A DNA stretch of 64,000 nt from Myxococcales bacterium (GTDB lineage Bacteria; Myxococcota_A; UBA9042; UBA3505). The notes beneath the pieces were generated by a model. It ran no database searches. It was not told the DNA's origin and was given only the letters and a program-made list of their open reading frames with translations. Below, one piece after another: positions 35,372 to 44,148 of this stretch. Location: the NCBI GenBank assembly GCA_002728755.1, contig PBVT01000022.1, positions 1 through 64,000 on the forward strand, read 5' to 3'. The position numbers and the translations under genes are program-made. Positions within the stretch are counted from its first letter, which is position 1. Every line of letters starts with the position of its first letter.

Positions 35372-37096
35372 TCAGGTGGTGTCGAAGTGGATCTCGGGAT
35401 CGTCCGTCTTGGTCGGCCGTCTCAACGCTGCGATGGCTTCGAACAGGATTCCCACCCCAAGCAGAAGCAATATGCTGCCCACGATGAAGAGCAGGGTCTT
35501 ATCGTTCTGGTAGTGTTCCTTAAGGTTGATGACCATAGCGACAACTGTGCTGCTCATCATGAACACGGCCGGGATCCCCGTGTACCAGGTAGGCTTGTCC
35601 CGATGCTTCAGGTAGAGGGTGACAAGGACAAGGGTCAACCCGGCGAGAAGCTGGTTGGTCGAGCCGAAGAGTGCCCAGAGGGCCAGACCCGCCGATTTTC
35701 CATCCACCTTGTAGAAGGCGAAGAAGCCGATGACCAGGCAGGCCAGAAGAGAGGATACGTAGCGGTTGGTCAGGACTGGCACCCGATAGGTGGAGGAGAG
35801 CTCCTCGATATTGAATCGTAGGAGACGGGTCGCAGAATCGAGAGTCGTCAACGCGAAGGACACCACCACCATGGCGATAAGGGCGCTTGCGAGCTCCGCA
35901 GAAATCCCGAGAGAGGTAAGGAACGATGTCGTGCCTTCTATAAAGTGGCCGAGTTTCGCAGGCAGGTTCTGTGCGATGGTGTCGTAATCACCATAATGCC
36001 CACTCCATACATCGGCGGCTGTTTCACCATTCATGGCGCTGAACCCAGCAGTACAAGCCAGAACAGCCAAGAGCCCCAGGAGGCTCTCTCCCACCATACC
36101 TCCATACCCGATAACGCGAGCCTGCGGTTCACGATCCAATTGTTTCGCGGTTGTCCCCGAGCTCACCAGGCCGTGGAAACCGCTGGCGGCTCCACATGCG
36201 ATAATGATGAAGACAAAGGGGAACATGGCTGGTGCATTGGTCGGGTTTGTCACCAGAGCGGGAGCATCAAAGGATGGGTTGCTCACGAATAAGCCAAGAT
36301 AGGCGAGGCCAAGACCGAGATAGAGCAAGAGTGAGTTCAGGAAGTCTCTTGGCTGGAGCAGGGTCCATACGGGAAGGACCGACGCCAAAAAAGCGTAGCC
36401 GAGCAGGATATACATCCAGGTGTCCGGGGCGGGCCAGGAGCCAAACGAGTCCTTCCATTCCAGACCCAACCAGATACTCCCCAGCTCCAGGACAAAACCT
36501 ACCGCGATGACGGGAGCGAAGGGGAATTTCTTCTTATATAAGAGGTAGCCGGCCGTGGCGGCGATCACCATCAGGAGGCCGGATGGAAGTGCCGCTTCGT
36601 TATATCCCAGACCACCGTCTGCGGGTTGGGCGAGCAGCTTGCCGATGACAAAGACAAATACGCCCATGGCCAAGGCGATCCCGAAGAAGATGATCAACAG
36701 GAAAAGGGTTCTAGCGCGGCGGCCAATGACGGCTTCGGCGATCTTTCCTACAGATTTCCCCTGGGCGCGAACCGATAGTACCAGGGCAGAGAAGTCGTGA
36801 ACGCAACCGATGAAGATGGCCCCTAAAACCACCCAGAGCATGGCGGGGAACCAGCCCCAGATAACGGCGACCGCGGGGCCCAGCATCGGGGCAAGTCCCG
36901 TGATAGATGCATAGTGATGACCAAAGAGAACCGGGGTTCGGCTAGGCACATAATCGACCCCATCGCTCAGAGTATGTGCTGGTGTTTTCCGGTCGGGGTT
37001 GAGCTGGAATATCTTGTTGGCCAGAAATCGGGCGTAGAAACGATAGGCCAGAAAATAGGCGATAAAGGCGAACAGTGCGGCGAGGGCAGCCGTCAT
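35372..37096 (-). CDS. cstA: carbon starvation protein A-type peptide/pyruvate transporter
   Basis: This is a 574-residue polytopic protein with about 15 hydrophobic segments. It shows the CstA patterns RTPVLFGHHYASITGLAPMLGPA near the N-terminus and FHGLVSSGTTAKQLDREPQARVIGYGGMVGESLLG in the middle. CstA-family proteins take up peptides or pyruvate under nutrient limitation. No CstA partner gene (YbdD-like) follows. It is monocistronic or ends a unit, and lies upstream of the alr stop with a 45-base gap. Confidence 0.92.
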   Translation of the reverse strand: MTAALAALFAFIAYFLAYRFYARFLANKIFQLNPDRKTPAHTLSDGVDYVPSRTPVLFGHHYASITGLAPMLGPAVAVIWGWFPAMLWVVLGAIFIGCVHDFSALVLSVRAQGKSVGKIAEAVIGRRARTLFLLIIFFGIALAMGVFVFVIGKLLAQPADGGLGYNEAALPSGLLMVIAATAGYLLYKKKFPFAPVIAVGFVLELGSIWLGLEWKDSFGSWPAPDTWMYILLGYAFLASVLPVWTLLQPRDFLNSLLLYLGLGLAYLGLFVSNPSFDAPALVTNPTNAPAMFPFVFIIIACGAASGFHGLVSSGTTAKQLDREPQARVIGYGGMVGESLLGLLAVLACTAGFSAMNGETAADVWSGHYGDYDTIAQNLPAKLGHFIEGTTSFLTSLGISAELASALIAMVVVSFALTTLDSATRLLRFNIEELSSTYRVPVLTNRYVSSLLACLVIGFFAFYKVDGKSAGLALWALFGSTNQLLAGLTLVLVTLYLKHRDKPTWYTGIPAVFMMSSTVVAMVINLKEHYQNDKTLLFIVGSILLLLGVGILFEAIAALRRPTKTDDPEIHFDTT

Positions 37097-37141
37097 TGGC
37101 AGCTCCTTAGGTCGTTCGGATGGGACAGGTATTCGTATATA

Positions 37142-38323
37142 TTATTCGGGCACAGGATTGTCGACGGCCAGACGCGGAAGCTCCTGGTGAATCCGGGATA
37201 CGGCTTCATAATTGATAGTCCCCATCCACTCCGCCAGGGTCTCCGCGGAGATCTCTTCACTCCCGGAGCGGCCCATTAAGACGACCTCGTCTCCAACCTT
37301 CGGCGCGTCGGCCGCGGTGAAGTCGACCATGATCATATTCATGCACACGCGTCCTCGAACGGGCAGTCGAACGCCGTTATAAAGAACGTGCGCCGTATTG
37401 GAGAGGCCGCGGTCGTAACCATCGGCATATCCCACGCCGACGACGCCGATACGGCTATCTGTATTGCAGCGGTAGGTACGTCCGTAGCCAACGAATCCCC
37501 CCTGAGGGACGTCTTTGATTTCAGTGATCGTACCACGCCATTCAAGGGCCGGTTTGAGGGTAGGTGGGGTGTCCTGTGGTGCATCGCGAGTTACCGATAA
37601 GCGGGTTTCGCGCGAAGGCCATAAGCCGTAAAGAGAGATCCCCGAGCGTACAAAAGCACCGTGTGTAGATGGCCATAGAACGGTGGCCGCGCTATTGGCA
37701 CAATGGCGCTCAGGTACGGCCAGACCTTCCGCATCCAGGTGAGAGAACACCTCCATGAAACGGCGATGTTGTTCCTGCGCGAAAGTGTGGTCGAGAGTGT
37801 CCTCTATATCGGCAAAGTGGGTCGATATCCCACGAACTTCAATGCGGCCATCGACGACAGCACGGCGTGCTATTTCCAGGACATTATCCCGGTCGGCCCC
37901 TTGCCGATGGGTCCCTGTTTCTACCTTGATATGTGCGACTGCGTGCTTGTTCTGGCTGTTGAGAGCGGTCGATAGGGCGGCGATCTGCTCTGGGCTCGTG
38001 AGGGTGAGCTCGATGCTCTGGTCGATGGCTTCGCCGATCGCGTCGTGGTGGAGGGGGCCCACCACCAGAACTCGATGCTGTGGCACCAAGGTTCGAACAC
38101 GAAGTGCCTCGTCGAAGGAGTGCACAATAAAGATATCCGTACAATCGGCGATGCCTTGCGTGACCAGGTCGATACCGTGCCCGTAGGCGTTTGCCTTCAC
38201 GACGGCGCCAAACCCAGCACCCGCTCCCATGCGTGAACGAAGGACTTCAATATTGTCGCGCAGGGCCTGCACGGACACCAGGCAACGGCTGTGCGGATAG
38301 CTTCGTATGGTGTCGACGCTCAT
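37142..38323 (-). CDS. alr: alanine racemase
   Basis: This is a 393-residue PLP-dependent enzyme. The PLP lysine is K43 in GAVVKANAYGHG, and the second domain has FVGYGRTYRC (catalytic-Tyr region is nearby) and VRGRVCMNMIMVDF. It supplies D-alanine for peptidoglycan. It lies 4 bases after the LD-carboxypeptidase gene and is the last gene of the yceD-rpmF-LD-carboxypeptidase-alr group. Confidence 0.95.
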   Translation of the reverse strand: MSVDTIRSYPHSRCLVSVQALRDNIEVLRSRMGAGAGFGAVVKANAYGHGIDLVTQGIADCTDIFIVHSFDEALRVRTLVPQHRVLVVGPLHHDAIGEAIDQSIELTLTSPEQIAALSTALNSQNKHAVAHIKVETGTHRQGADRDNVLEIARRAVVDGRIEVRGISTHFADIEDTLDHTFAQEQHRRFMEVFSHLDAEGLAVPERHCANSAATVLWPSTHGAFVRSGISLYGLWPSRETRLSVTRDAPQDTPPTLKPALEWRGTITEIKDVPQGGFVGYGRTYRCNTDSRIGVVGVGYADGYDRGLSNTAHVLYNGVRLPVRGRVCMNMIMVDFTAADAPKVGDEVVLMGRSGSEEISAETLAEWMGTINYEAVSRIHQELPRLAVDNPVPE

Positions 38324-38327
38324 GATG

Positions 38328-39242
38328 TCAGACCCACCGAATGGTTATATTGGTTTTCCCCGCCTTTAGAGGCGTAGCGGACAGCTTTACGGTCCGTCCG
38401 ACTTCGAGGCAGGCATTTCGTCGTTGGTGTCCAATGGGGAGGCCAGTCAACACTGGAATACCCCACCGCTCTCGAATCAGATGCAATCGCTGTTCGACCG
38501 CCTTCTTTTCCGATCCACGAACGCCGGGATCTCCGACCAGAACGGCCTGGACGGCTTGAAGTACGCCCGAGAGCTCTAGCTGCGTCAGCATTCGATCAAG
38601 GCGGTAGGCGGGTTCTCCCACATCCTCAAGAAAGAGAATGGCTCCGGAGTAATCGGGGCTATAGGGGGTGCCGCATAACGCAGCACAAAGCGTGAGATTT
38701 CCACCCCATAATGGCCCCTCGATCTCGTCTCCAAACCATGGGTCTGGAGTGGAAAAGGTCAGAGGCGGGATCGGGTGGCTTTTGAGGACCTTGGTCAGAC
38801 TGGTAAAGCCAGCCGGTCCACTCTCTACGAGATCCGAAACCTGGGACAGGACGGGTCCGTGTACGCAGCGAAACCCTTTCCGTACGAGAAGAGGGAAGAC
38901 GGCAGTTAAATCACTGAACCCAAGGAAAAGGGGAGCCTTGTCCCGCACCTTGAGAAGATGATCCAGGGCGGGCAGGAGTCGCATCGCTCCATATCCACCG
39001 CGAGCTGCCCATACGAATGCATGGTCCGCGTTCAGGGCCTCGACCAGGGCACGGACTCGTGCAGGGTCTGGGCCGGCAAGATAGCCATCTTTTCGCCACA
39101 CATCGGGTGCGATGGTGGGTTCAATACCCTGGAGGGCAAGCCTCCAGAGCGCTCGGCGAACTCGGGCGCGGCGTTGCGCGGTGTCACCAACGGGACCCGA
39201 CGGAGCGACGACCCATGGGCGTACCGGCAAAACCGTAGCCAA
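38328..39242 (-). CDS. LD-carboxypeptidase (S66 family)
   Basis: The protein has 304 residues from a TTG at 39242, chosen because a strong GGAGGG site lies seven bases before it, inside the 3' end of rpmF. The enclosing ORF extends through rpmF and is not the gene. Family landmarks are WVVAPSGPVGD, VWAARGGYGAMRLLP, the nucleophile Ser in FLGFSDLTAVFP, the Glu in LFLEDVGEPAYRLDRML and the His in GLPIGHQRRNACLEVG. It releases the terminal D-Ala from tetrapeptides during murein recycling. It starts 4 bases after the rpmF stop and is followed by alr. Confidence 0.92.
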   Translation of the reverse strand: MATVLPVRPWVVAPSGPVGDTAQRRARVRRALWRLALQGIEPTIAPDVWRKDGYLAGPDPARVRALVEALNADHAFVWAARGGYGAMRLLPALDHLLKVRDKAPLFLGFSDLTAVFPLLVRKGFRCVHGPVLSQVSDLVESGPAGFTSLTKVLKSHPIPPLTFSTPDPWFGDEIEGPLWGGNLTLCAALCGTPYSPDYSGAILFLEDVGEPAYRLDRMLTQLELSGVLQAVQAVLVGDPGVRGSEKKAVEQRLHLIRERWGIPVLTGLPIGHQRRNACLEVGRTVKLSATPLKAGKTNITIRWV

Positions 39243-39246
39243 AGGC

Positions 39247-39453
39247 TCAGCCCTCCGCAGCCTCTGTGTAGTTCGTCTCGATGATGCGACCGTACTTGGC
39301 ATTGTAGTAGCCACAGGTGCCGCATGCACGATGGGGAGCCTTGGGGCTTCCACAATCCGGACAAATGCTTACAGCCGGTGCCGCTTTGCGGTCATTCATG
39401 CTGTGCTTGGTGCGGGTGCGTGCTTTGGAGCGTCGTTGTTTCGGGACTGCCAT
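39247..39453 (-). CDS. rpmF: 50S ribosomal protein L32
   Basis: This is a 68-residue protein starting MAVPKQRRSKARTRTKHS, with a zinc ribbon of four cysteines (CPDCGSPKAPHRACGTCGYY). It lies 34 bases after yceD, the standard partner. Downstream in the usual arrangement would be plsX and fabH, but here the LD-carboxypeptidase gene follows and its ribosome site is embedded in the rpmF coding sequence. Confidence 0.97.
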   Translation of the reverse strand: MAVPKQRRSKARTRTKHSMNDRKAAPAVSICPDCGSPKAPHRACGTCGYYNAKYGRIIETNYTEAAEG

Positions 39454-39487
39454 GGTAGCCTCCTGGAGATCAGTTTCGCGATTCGTA

Positions 39488-40036
39488 TTATTGCTGGGCG
39501 TCGGCTTCGGCGACCTGCATGGATTCACGAATTGCTAAGAGTGGTGCAAGCCTGGGATCAATAGGTTTGGAACCACCGGTGTTCATGGATTTTGTCATTC
39601 CCGTACATTCGGGGTGACAGACGGGATGAATCGGGATGTCTGCAGCAAAGGCACCTAAGACGGCATCTTCTGCATCGAATTTTCTACCAACGCCTTCGGA
39701 AAGATCCAGCTCTGGGTCGAGCTCTACATCCACTGGCAGGGACAAAGCATCACTTTGTGTCGCAACGAACAGATGGGATAAGTCCGTCTCATACGCCAGA
39801 TCGGAATTCTCACCACAGCGCGAACAGTTGAAGTTCAACGGGACGCTAACATGCAACTGCAATAAGACGCTCTGACCGCGCGAGGTGGCTTCTCCATCGA
39901 ATTGGATGTCACCCGTTACGGTATAGATGCCGTCGGCCAGGATCGTCTGCGTCCAGGCGGAATCGCGTGAAAAGCTCAGCTTCCGACCGTTCGCGGGGAT
40001 CTCACCTGCGTGGATATGAAATTCGTTATAGGACAT
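39488..40036 (-). CDS. YceD/DUF177 family protein
   Basis: This is a 182-residue protein with the DUF177 zinc-like cysteine pair CSRCGENSDL near residue 75, an acidic stretch (DVELDPELDLSEG) and a second Cys region CHPECTGM near 135. DUF177 proteins accompany L32 and help accumulate 23S rRNA. Upstream of the ATG I see no strong Shine-Dalgarno sequence. It opens the rpmF group and diverges from the FHA-GGDEF gene. Confidence 0.88.
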   Translation of the reverse strand: MSYNEFHIHAGEIPANGRKLSFSRDSAWTQTILADGIYTVTGDIQFDGEATSRGQSVLLQLHVSVPLNFNCSRCGENSDLAYETDLSHLFVATQSDALSLPVDVELDPELDLSEGVGRKFDAEDAVLGAFAADIPIHPVCHPECTGMTKSMNTGGSKPIDPRLAPLLAIRESMQVAEADAQQ

Positions 40037-40072
40037 GGTTTTCGTTTAGATCACTGGAAGGCCGGGGAAGCT

Positions 40073-40092
40073 AGCCCCCAAGGGGGCTTTTG
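40073..40092 (+). terminator. GC-rich hairpin with T-run, possible attenuator
   Basis: On the plus strand AGCCCC-CAAG-GGGGCT is followed by TTTG, a small rho-independent-like hairpin pointing right. It sits in the divergent gap between yceD and the FHA-GGDEF gene, and no plus-strand gene lies to its left, so it would act on the leader of the FHA-GGDEF transcript. The weak T-run makes function uncertain. Confidence 0.3.
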
Positions 40093-40194
40093 TCAAGAGC
40101 CACAACCCCTACACGCCCTATAATGGGGGGGATGCGCCGATCCTGTCGGTTGACGCACTGCGCCTGTGCGGGCACTATGTTGGCATCGGACGGT

Positions 40195-41133
40195 ATGGTG
40201 ATGGCTGAAGAAAAAAAGACGCGGGATAGGAATCCTTTTTCTGCCACGAACAATACGACCACCACGATTACGGAGACTCTGGTCGAACGTGGTTCGAGGC
40301 GAAAAGAGCCCGGAGAATCTTGTCTTGTGCTGTTGATGGGTCCTGATATTGGGAAGCGATTTCCTCTTGGTGAGGGCAAACATCTGGTTGGCCGCGATAG
40401 TGAAGCGCTCATCTCGTTACGAGAGGCGAGCGTGTCTCGCCATCATGCCGAGGTCGTTGTGGATGACTCCCAGGTGGTCGTTCGCGATATGGGCTCTACG
40501 AACGGCACGTATGTGAACGATGGGCTGGTGACAAGCTCGACTGTCTCGGATGGCGATATTGTAAAGTTTGGTCGTGTGATCTTTAAGTTCCTATGTGGTT
40601 CGAATATCGAGAACGCCTATCATCAGGAAATCTACCGGTTAACGACAACAGATCCGATGACACAGCTCTTCAACCGTCGGTATTTGATGGAGACGCTGGT
40701 ACGGGAAATTAGTAGGGCGCGGCGATATCACCATGAACTGTCCTTTGCGATGGTGGACCTGGACCATTTCAAGCATGTGAACGACACCTATGGTCACCTG
40801 GCCGGCGATCACGTCCTGAAGATGGTGGGGCGAAGCTTGCAGCGTTCTCTTCGACGCCCCGACATTCTCGCGCGATATGGTGGCGAGGAATTTGGGGTTA
40901 TCTTCCCCGAGACGGGTCTGGAGGCGGTTATCGAGGTGTCGGAGCGATTGCGAGAGTCGGTGGCCAAGCGGGCCTACACCTTTGATGGTTTTCCGATTCC
41001 AATCACCATCTCCATGGGAGTGGCAGCCTTGAGCCCTGACGATAGTGCCGACGGAATTGATCTCATCCAACGTGCAGACGAACGTTTGATGGCAGCCAAA
41101 TCCGGAGGGCGTAATAAGGTCGTTGGCAGCTGA
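40195..41133 (+). CDS. FHA domain diguanylate cyclase
   Basis: The protein has about 312 residues from an ATG at 40195; ATG at 40201 is an alternative and ORFs starting earlier are unconvincing. There is no membrane segment. An FHA domain (LVGRDSEALISL, SVSRHHAEVVV, MGSTNGTYVND) occupies about residues 55-140 and should bind phosphothreonine on a partner. The GGDEF domain follows: TDPMTQLFNRRYL, MVDLDHFKHVNDTYGHLAGD, and GGEEF in RYGGEEFGV. The inhibitory site RRPD lies five residues before it. Phosphorylation state of a partner may control c-di-GMP production. Confidence 0.88.
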   Translation: MVMAEEKKTRDRNPFSATNNTTTTITETLVERGSRRKEPGESCLVLLMGPDIGKRFPLGEGKHLVGRDSEALISLREASVSRHHAEVVVDDSQVVVRDMGSTNGTYVNDGLVTSSTVSDGDIVKFGRVIFKFLCGSNIENAYHQEIYRLTTTDPMTQLFNRRYLMETLVREISRARRYHHELSFAMVDLDHFKHVNDTYGHLAGDHVLKMVGRSLQRSLRRPDILARYGGEEFGVIFPETGLEAVIEVSERLRESVAKRAYTFDGFPIPITISMGVAALSPDDSADGIDLIQRADERLMAAKSGGRNKVVGS

Positions 41134-41140
41134 TCGGCAG

Positions 41141-41860
41141 CTACTTCCTTAGATAGGATTCAATATCGAGGGCACGACCGGTCCAGCCGGGCTCTGCGGA
41201 ATCGATAATATTGAGTATACCGTTGGCGACATCTGTGGGGTCGAGGTATTGCGAGACATCTTCCTCGCCGAGATAGTTGCGCAACATATCCGTCGCGACC
41301 ATTCCCGGAGAGAGAGTCACCGCTACAAGTTCCTCTTTGGGATATTCGTCGGCCAGGCTCTGGGTAAACCCCTCTACCGCAAATTTGCTCGCACAATATG
41401 CGCTGGAATCCGCGACTCCAAAGCGACCGAGACCACTGGAGACATTAATAACCAGGCCCATTCCACCGGACGTAAGTTCAGGTAGGCAGGTTCGGGTCAT
41501 CAGGAAAAGGCCAAAAACATTGACGTCGAGTACGGCCTGGAAGTCTTCGACAGGGTAGCTGGCGACTCCCACTCTAGGCCCCAGCAAACCAGCGTTATTG
41601 AGGAGGGTGTCGAATCCACCCAGTTGCTCGCGACTCGATTCTACAAAATTGATGACCGAGTCGGCCTTCGATACATCACAGACGTGGGTATAGAGTTTAC
41701 CGGGGCTTCCCTCTACCTCTGTTCGGAGAGATTCCAGGGCATCTCCACGTCGTGCACAAGCTGCAACATGTGCTCCAGCCTCAACCAGAAGGCGAGCTGT
41801 TGCACGCCCAATACCGGCGCTCGCGCCTGTTACAAGTACTCGCTTGGTATGAAGTGCCAT
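41141..41860 (-). CDS. short-chain dehydrogenase/reductase
   Basis: This is a 239-residue SDR enzyme of classical type. The cofactor motif TGASAGIG is at residues 10-17, NNAGLLGP near 85, the catalytic Ser in VINVSSGLG, and Tyr/Lys in SAYCASKFAVEG. It should oxidise or reduce an alcohol or carbonyl with NAD(P), but the substrate cannot be told. It is separated by 20 bases from the stop of the McrB-like gene upstream in the same direction. Confidence 0.9.
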   Translation of the reverse strand: MALHTKRVLVTGASAGIGRATARLLVEAGAHVAACARRGDALESLRTEVEGSPGKLYTHVCDVSKADSVINFVESSREQLGGFDTLLNNAGLLGPRVGVASYPVEDFQAVLDVNVFGLFLMTRTCLPELTSGGMGLVINVSSGLGRFGVADSSAYCASKFAVEGFTQSLADEYPKEELVAVTLSPGMVATDMLRNYLGEEDVSQYLDPTDVANGILNIIDSAEPGWTGRALDIESYLRK

Positions 41861-41880
41861 CGTTGGAACCGTTCTTTCGT

Positions 41881-43788
41881 TCAGTTCTGGGAGTAGTCGA
41901 GTGGAGTGAACGCCGCTTTGATTTCGGGCACGAAGATGGAGGAGGGATCCGCCCCAGGGGTGAGCGCTATGATCACATGAACATTCGGAGGAAAGCTCAG
42001 ATTGCCAAAGTGCGAGATATGGATGGATTCCGCGAGAGCACCGTTTCCTCGATTGTCCTTATGCAGAAGGTGTATGAGGGGGCCGAACGCAGTACTCAGG
42101 TTTTCCTGACAGCCTCCCATGACCGCGATGACATAGTTGTTTTTACGGTCGCGAATCGCCTTTTGAATGAGTTCGATGACTGGGCCCGGAGTGGCGAATT
42201 GTCGAACAATACCATCTTCATCGTTGATCAACGCACCATCATTGCTCATTGGGGGATAGCTTCCCGCCTCGGGAGACAGGAACACTGCGTAATCGGTGAT
42301 TACATAACGCCTTGGTTTTGCTTTGCTGGCTTCTTGAAGTGCGTATCGGAAGTGGGCATCAATATATGTCCGCCCCTTGGGGGTGATAAGCCATTGGTTG
42401 GGATCGGCACCGGTACTCACCAGTCCGGACTCCTGGCATTGGGCCAGCCCTTGTCGAAGCATAGTGCGTAGAGGGCGCGAGAAATGGCCTTCGCGTCGAT
42501 AGTACCCAAGGACCAATTCGTGAGTCTGTAACGCCACCGATGTCAGCCCTCTTGGCGCTTCATAAAGTGCCAGGGTGATGAGGTCGTTGAACTCTTCATT
42601 CGACAAGGCGTCGAGGATCAGCTCATGACGTTTTTTGGTTTTGGAGAGCTGGTCTCGGAGTAACGCGCCGGTCAGGTTATGGACGTGTCCATAAAGATTG
42701 TCACCAGTGGCGCCGTATATCAGGACGTTCTTATTGGCGCGAAGCTCATCCAGGCCTGTGTAATGTTCGGGAACAGCTGGTGGAACCAGGCTCACCTGCT
42801 CTACCGCCTCTGGAGGGCGTCGTGGTTTTCGCACCACGGTCTGGAGGTTGGCGGGCAATTTGGAGTCGGAAACGATTGTGGTTGGAATCGGTGTTGACGG
42901 GGGGTTGTCTCCCGTATCGTTATCGGAACCGGTGGATGGTGTAATTCGACGTTCCGATACCTGTTGCGTCGACCGCCGCCGGCGGAGAACCGTTCCTCCG
43001 GAGGGGAGGTGACTTGTATCGTTGGATATAACAAAGCGTTCGCCGCGCGCTACGGCCAGAGCGGCCTGGGCCACATTCAAAGCGATGTCTGTTGCAGTTC
43101 CCTGCACAGGCTGTTCGTTTGCTTGCGGTGGGCGGAGATCGTTTGCTGCTTCCAGGGAGTTGATGTGGCGCGATACGCTATGGTTATCCTCTTCACCGCC
43201 TTGTAGACTGTCCAGGTCGGTCCACATGGATTCATATACCTCCAGGAGAGGATAGAGATAGCGTGTGATCTCCACGTCGAATTCCAGGTTCTTCATCGCT
43301 AGAATCTTCTCTACTGGAAAAAAGATTCGGTGGCGTGGCCAACTCATGTCGGCGTCTCTCGTAACACCCATCTGCGTTAAAAGGGATGCGGACCGTTCGA
43401 CGCATGCGACGTATCGAGCACGGGAAATGACGCTGTTTTTGGCGTATTTTTCGGAGAAATCTATGCTGAATTCGATTCCGTCGGCATTAAGGCTCATGCT
43501 CACAGACGGTGCGGTTCGTTTATGGCCGGCGCGAATATAACGAATCCAGGCGTACTTCGGATAATAGAAGCGACCACGCCCCGCTTGTTGGAGGTAGTTT
43601 CTCGACTTCCCAATCTCATAGGGGAAGGGACGTTCACTCGAGGAGATCAGGTCGTGGACATGTTTGGCTAATGCCGTCACATGTTTCCACATCTTATCGA
43701 AATCCGGTTTGAGTACGGGGTCGGTTTTGTCATACAAAACGCCCCCGCTCGCAAGAGTTTTGAAATCACTGGCAAAAAGCCGGTTCAT
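41881..43788 (-). CDS. McrB-like AAA+ protein with eroded nucleotide-binding motifs
   Basis: This is a 635-residue protein. An N-terminal domain of about 200 residues is unclassified (WIRYIRAGHKRTAPSV around 81-96). A disordered, Arg/Pro/Ser-rich linker spans 200-345. From 350 the sequence is collinear with the McrB GTPase core. KNVLIYGATGDNLYG (353-367) stands where McrB has a Walker A of the type NVILYGPPGTGKT. YVIAVMGGCQENLSTAFGPL (552-571) replaces the Walker B IDEINRGN-x-SxxFGEL. SFPPNVHVIIALTPGADPSS (598-617) matches the NTAD region. The GKT, the DE pair and the Asn are gone, so nucleotide hydrolysis is unlikely. Residues 390-480 look like an inserted winged helix. It ends before the AAA+ lid. 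No mcrC gene is near. An AAGGGG site precedes the ATG. Confidence 0.6.
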   Translation of the reverse strand: MNRLFASDFKTLASGGVLYDKTDPVLKPDFDKMWKHVTALAKHVHDLISSSERPFPYEIGKSRNYLQQAGRGRFYYPKYAWIRYIRAGHKRTAPSVSMSLNADGIEFSIDFSEKYAKNSVISRARYVACVERSASLLTQMGVTRDADMSWPRHRIFFPVEKILAMKNLEFDVEITRYLYPLLEVYESMWTDLDSLQGGEEDNHSVSRHINSLEAANDLRPPQANEQPVQGTATDIALNVAQAALAVARGERFVISNDTSHLPSGGTVLRRRRSTQQVSERRITPSTGSDNDTGDNPPSTPIPTTIVSDSKLPANLQTVVRKPRRPPEAVEQVSLVPPAVPEHYTGLDELRANKNVLIYGATGDNLYGHVHNLTGALLRDQLSKTKKRHELILDALSNEEFNDLITLALYEAPRGLTSVALQTHELVLGYYRREGHFSRPLRTMLRQGLAQCQESGLVSTGADPNQWLITPKGRTYIDAHFRYALQEASKAKPRRYVITDYAVFLSPEAGSYPPMSNDGALINDEDGIVRQFATPGPVIELIQKAIRDRKNNYVIAVMGGCQENLSTAFGPLIHLLHKDNRGNGALAESIHISHFGNLSFPPNVHVIIALTPGADPSSIFVPEIKAAFTPLDYSQN

Positions 43789-43800
43789 TGCGATCCCCTT

Positions 43801-43815
43801 GGCGGCTCTGCCGCC
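43801..43815 (-). promoter_or_regulatory. hairpin just upstream of the McrB-like ribosome site
   Basis: GGCGGC-TCT-GCCGCC is a perfect six-base-pair stem with a three-base loop. On the minus-strand transcript it ends two bases before the AAGGGG ribosome site of the McrB-like gene. It could limit ribosome access or be an operator palindrome. This is inferred from position only. Confidence 0.35.
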
Positions 43816-43989
43816 TCCCTAGACTGCTATAAACTCACATATCCCCTGTATTTCGAGAACGTTCGTAAGACCGGATCCGGAGCCGGCACTGTACATCCAT
43901 TTTTTTCTCAAAAACGAGAGGATTTCCAACTCCAAACCTAGCGTGGATTTGGTTGGCCTGTCAACCGCAGTGGGTAGCAAATTTGAGCC

Positions 43990-44020
43990 TTGCAAAAGAC
44001 CTGGATGTTCGTGCTAGAGT
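43990..44020 (+). promoter_or_regulatory. candidate extended -10 promoter of leucine dehydrogenase
   Basis: TGCTAGAGT at 44012-44020 carries an extended -10 (TGnTAnAnT-like), with TTGCAA 19 bases before the -10 hexamer. The spacing is longer than ideal but the extended element can compensate. It would give a leader of about 120 bases before the dehydrogenase start. Confidence 0.35.
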
Positions 44021-44148
44021 TCGCCCAGCTCGGTAATGTTTTTGGCCTTTAAAGAAGGCGGTTTCGGACAGACTAATTGGGCGGTCGGGGCTGCATAAGC
44101 TACTGGCCATAGTCGAGATGGAATGCATGCGTAATAGGGGTAGGACAG

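Larger units (their letters stand above)
43789..44148. other. 360-base divergent intergenic region
   Basis: This is the longest gap in the window and separates the McrB-like gene (leftward) from leucine dehydrogenase (rightward). It holds a GC hairpin next to the McrB-like ribosome site, an 8-base palindrome GAACGTTC at 43857-43864, and a candidate promoter for leucine dehydrogenase. I see no ORF I would call a gene and no recognisable structured RNA. Confidence 0.6.

Noticed and set aside
43857-43864. GAACGTTC as a LexA/SOS box
   Set aside because: The known GAAC...GTTC boxes have a 4 or 7 base spacer. Here it is zero, so the match is only a short palindrome.
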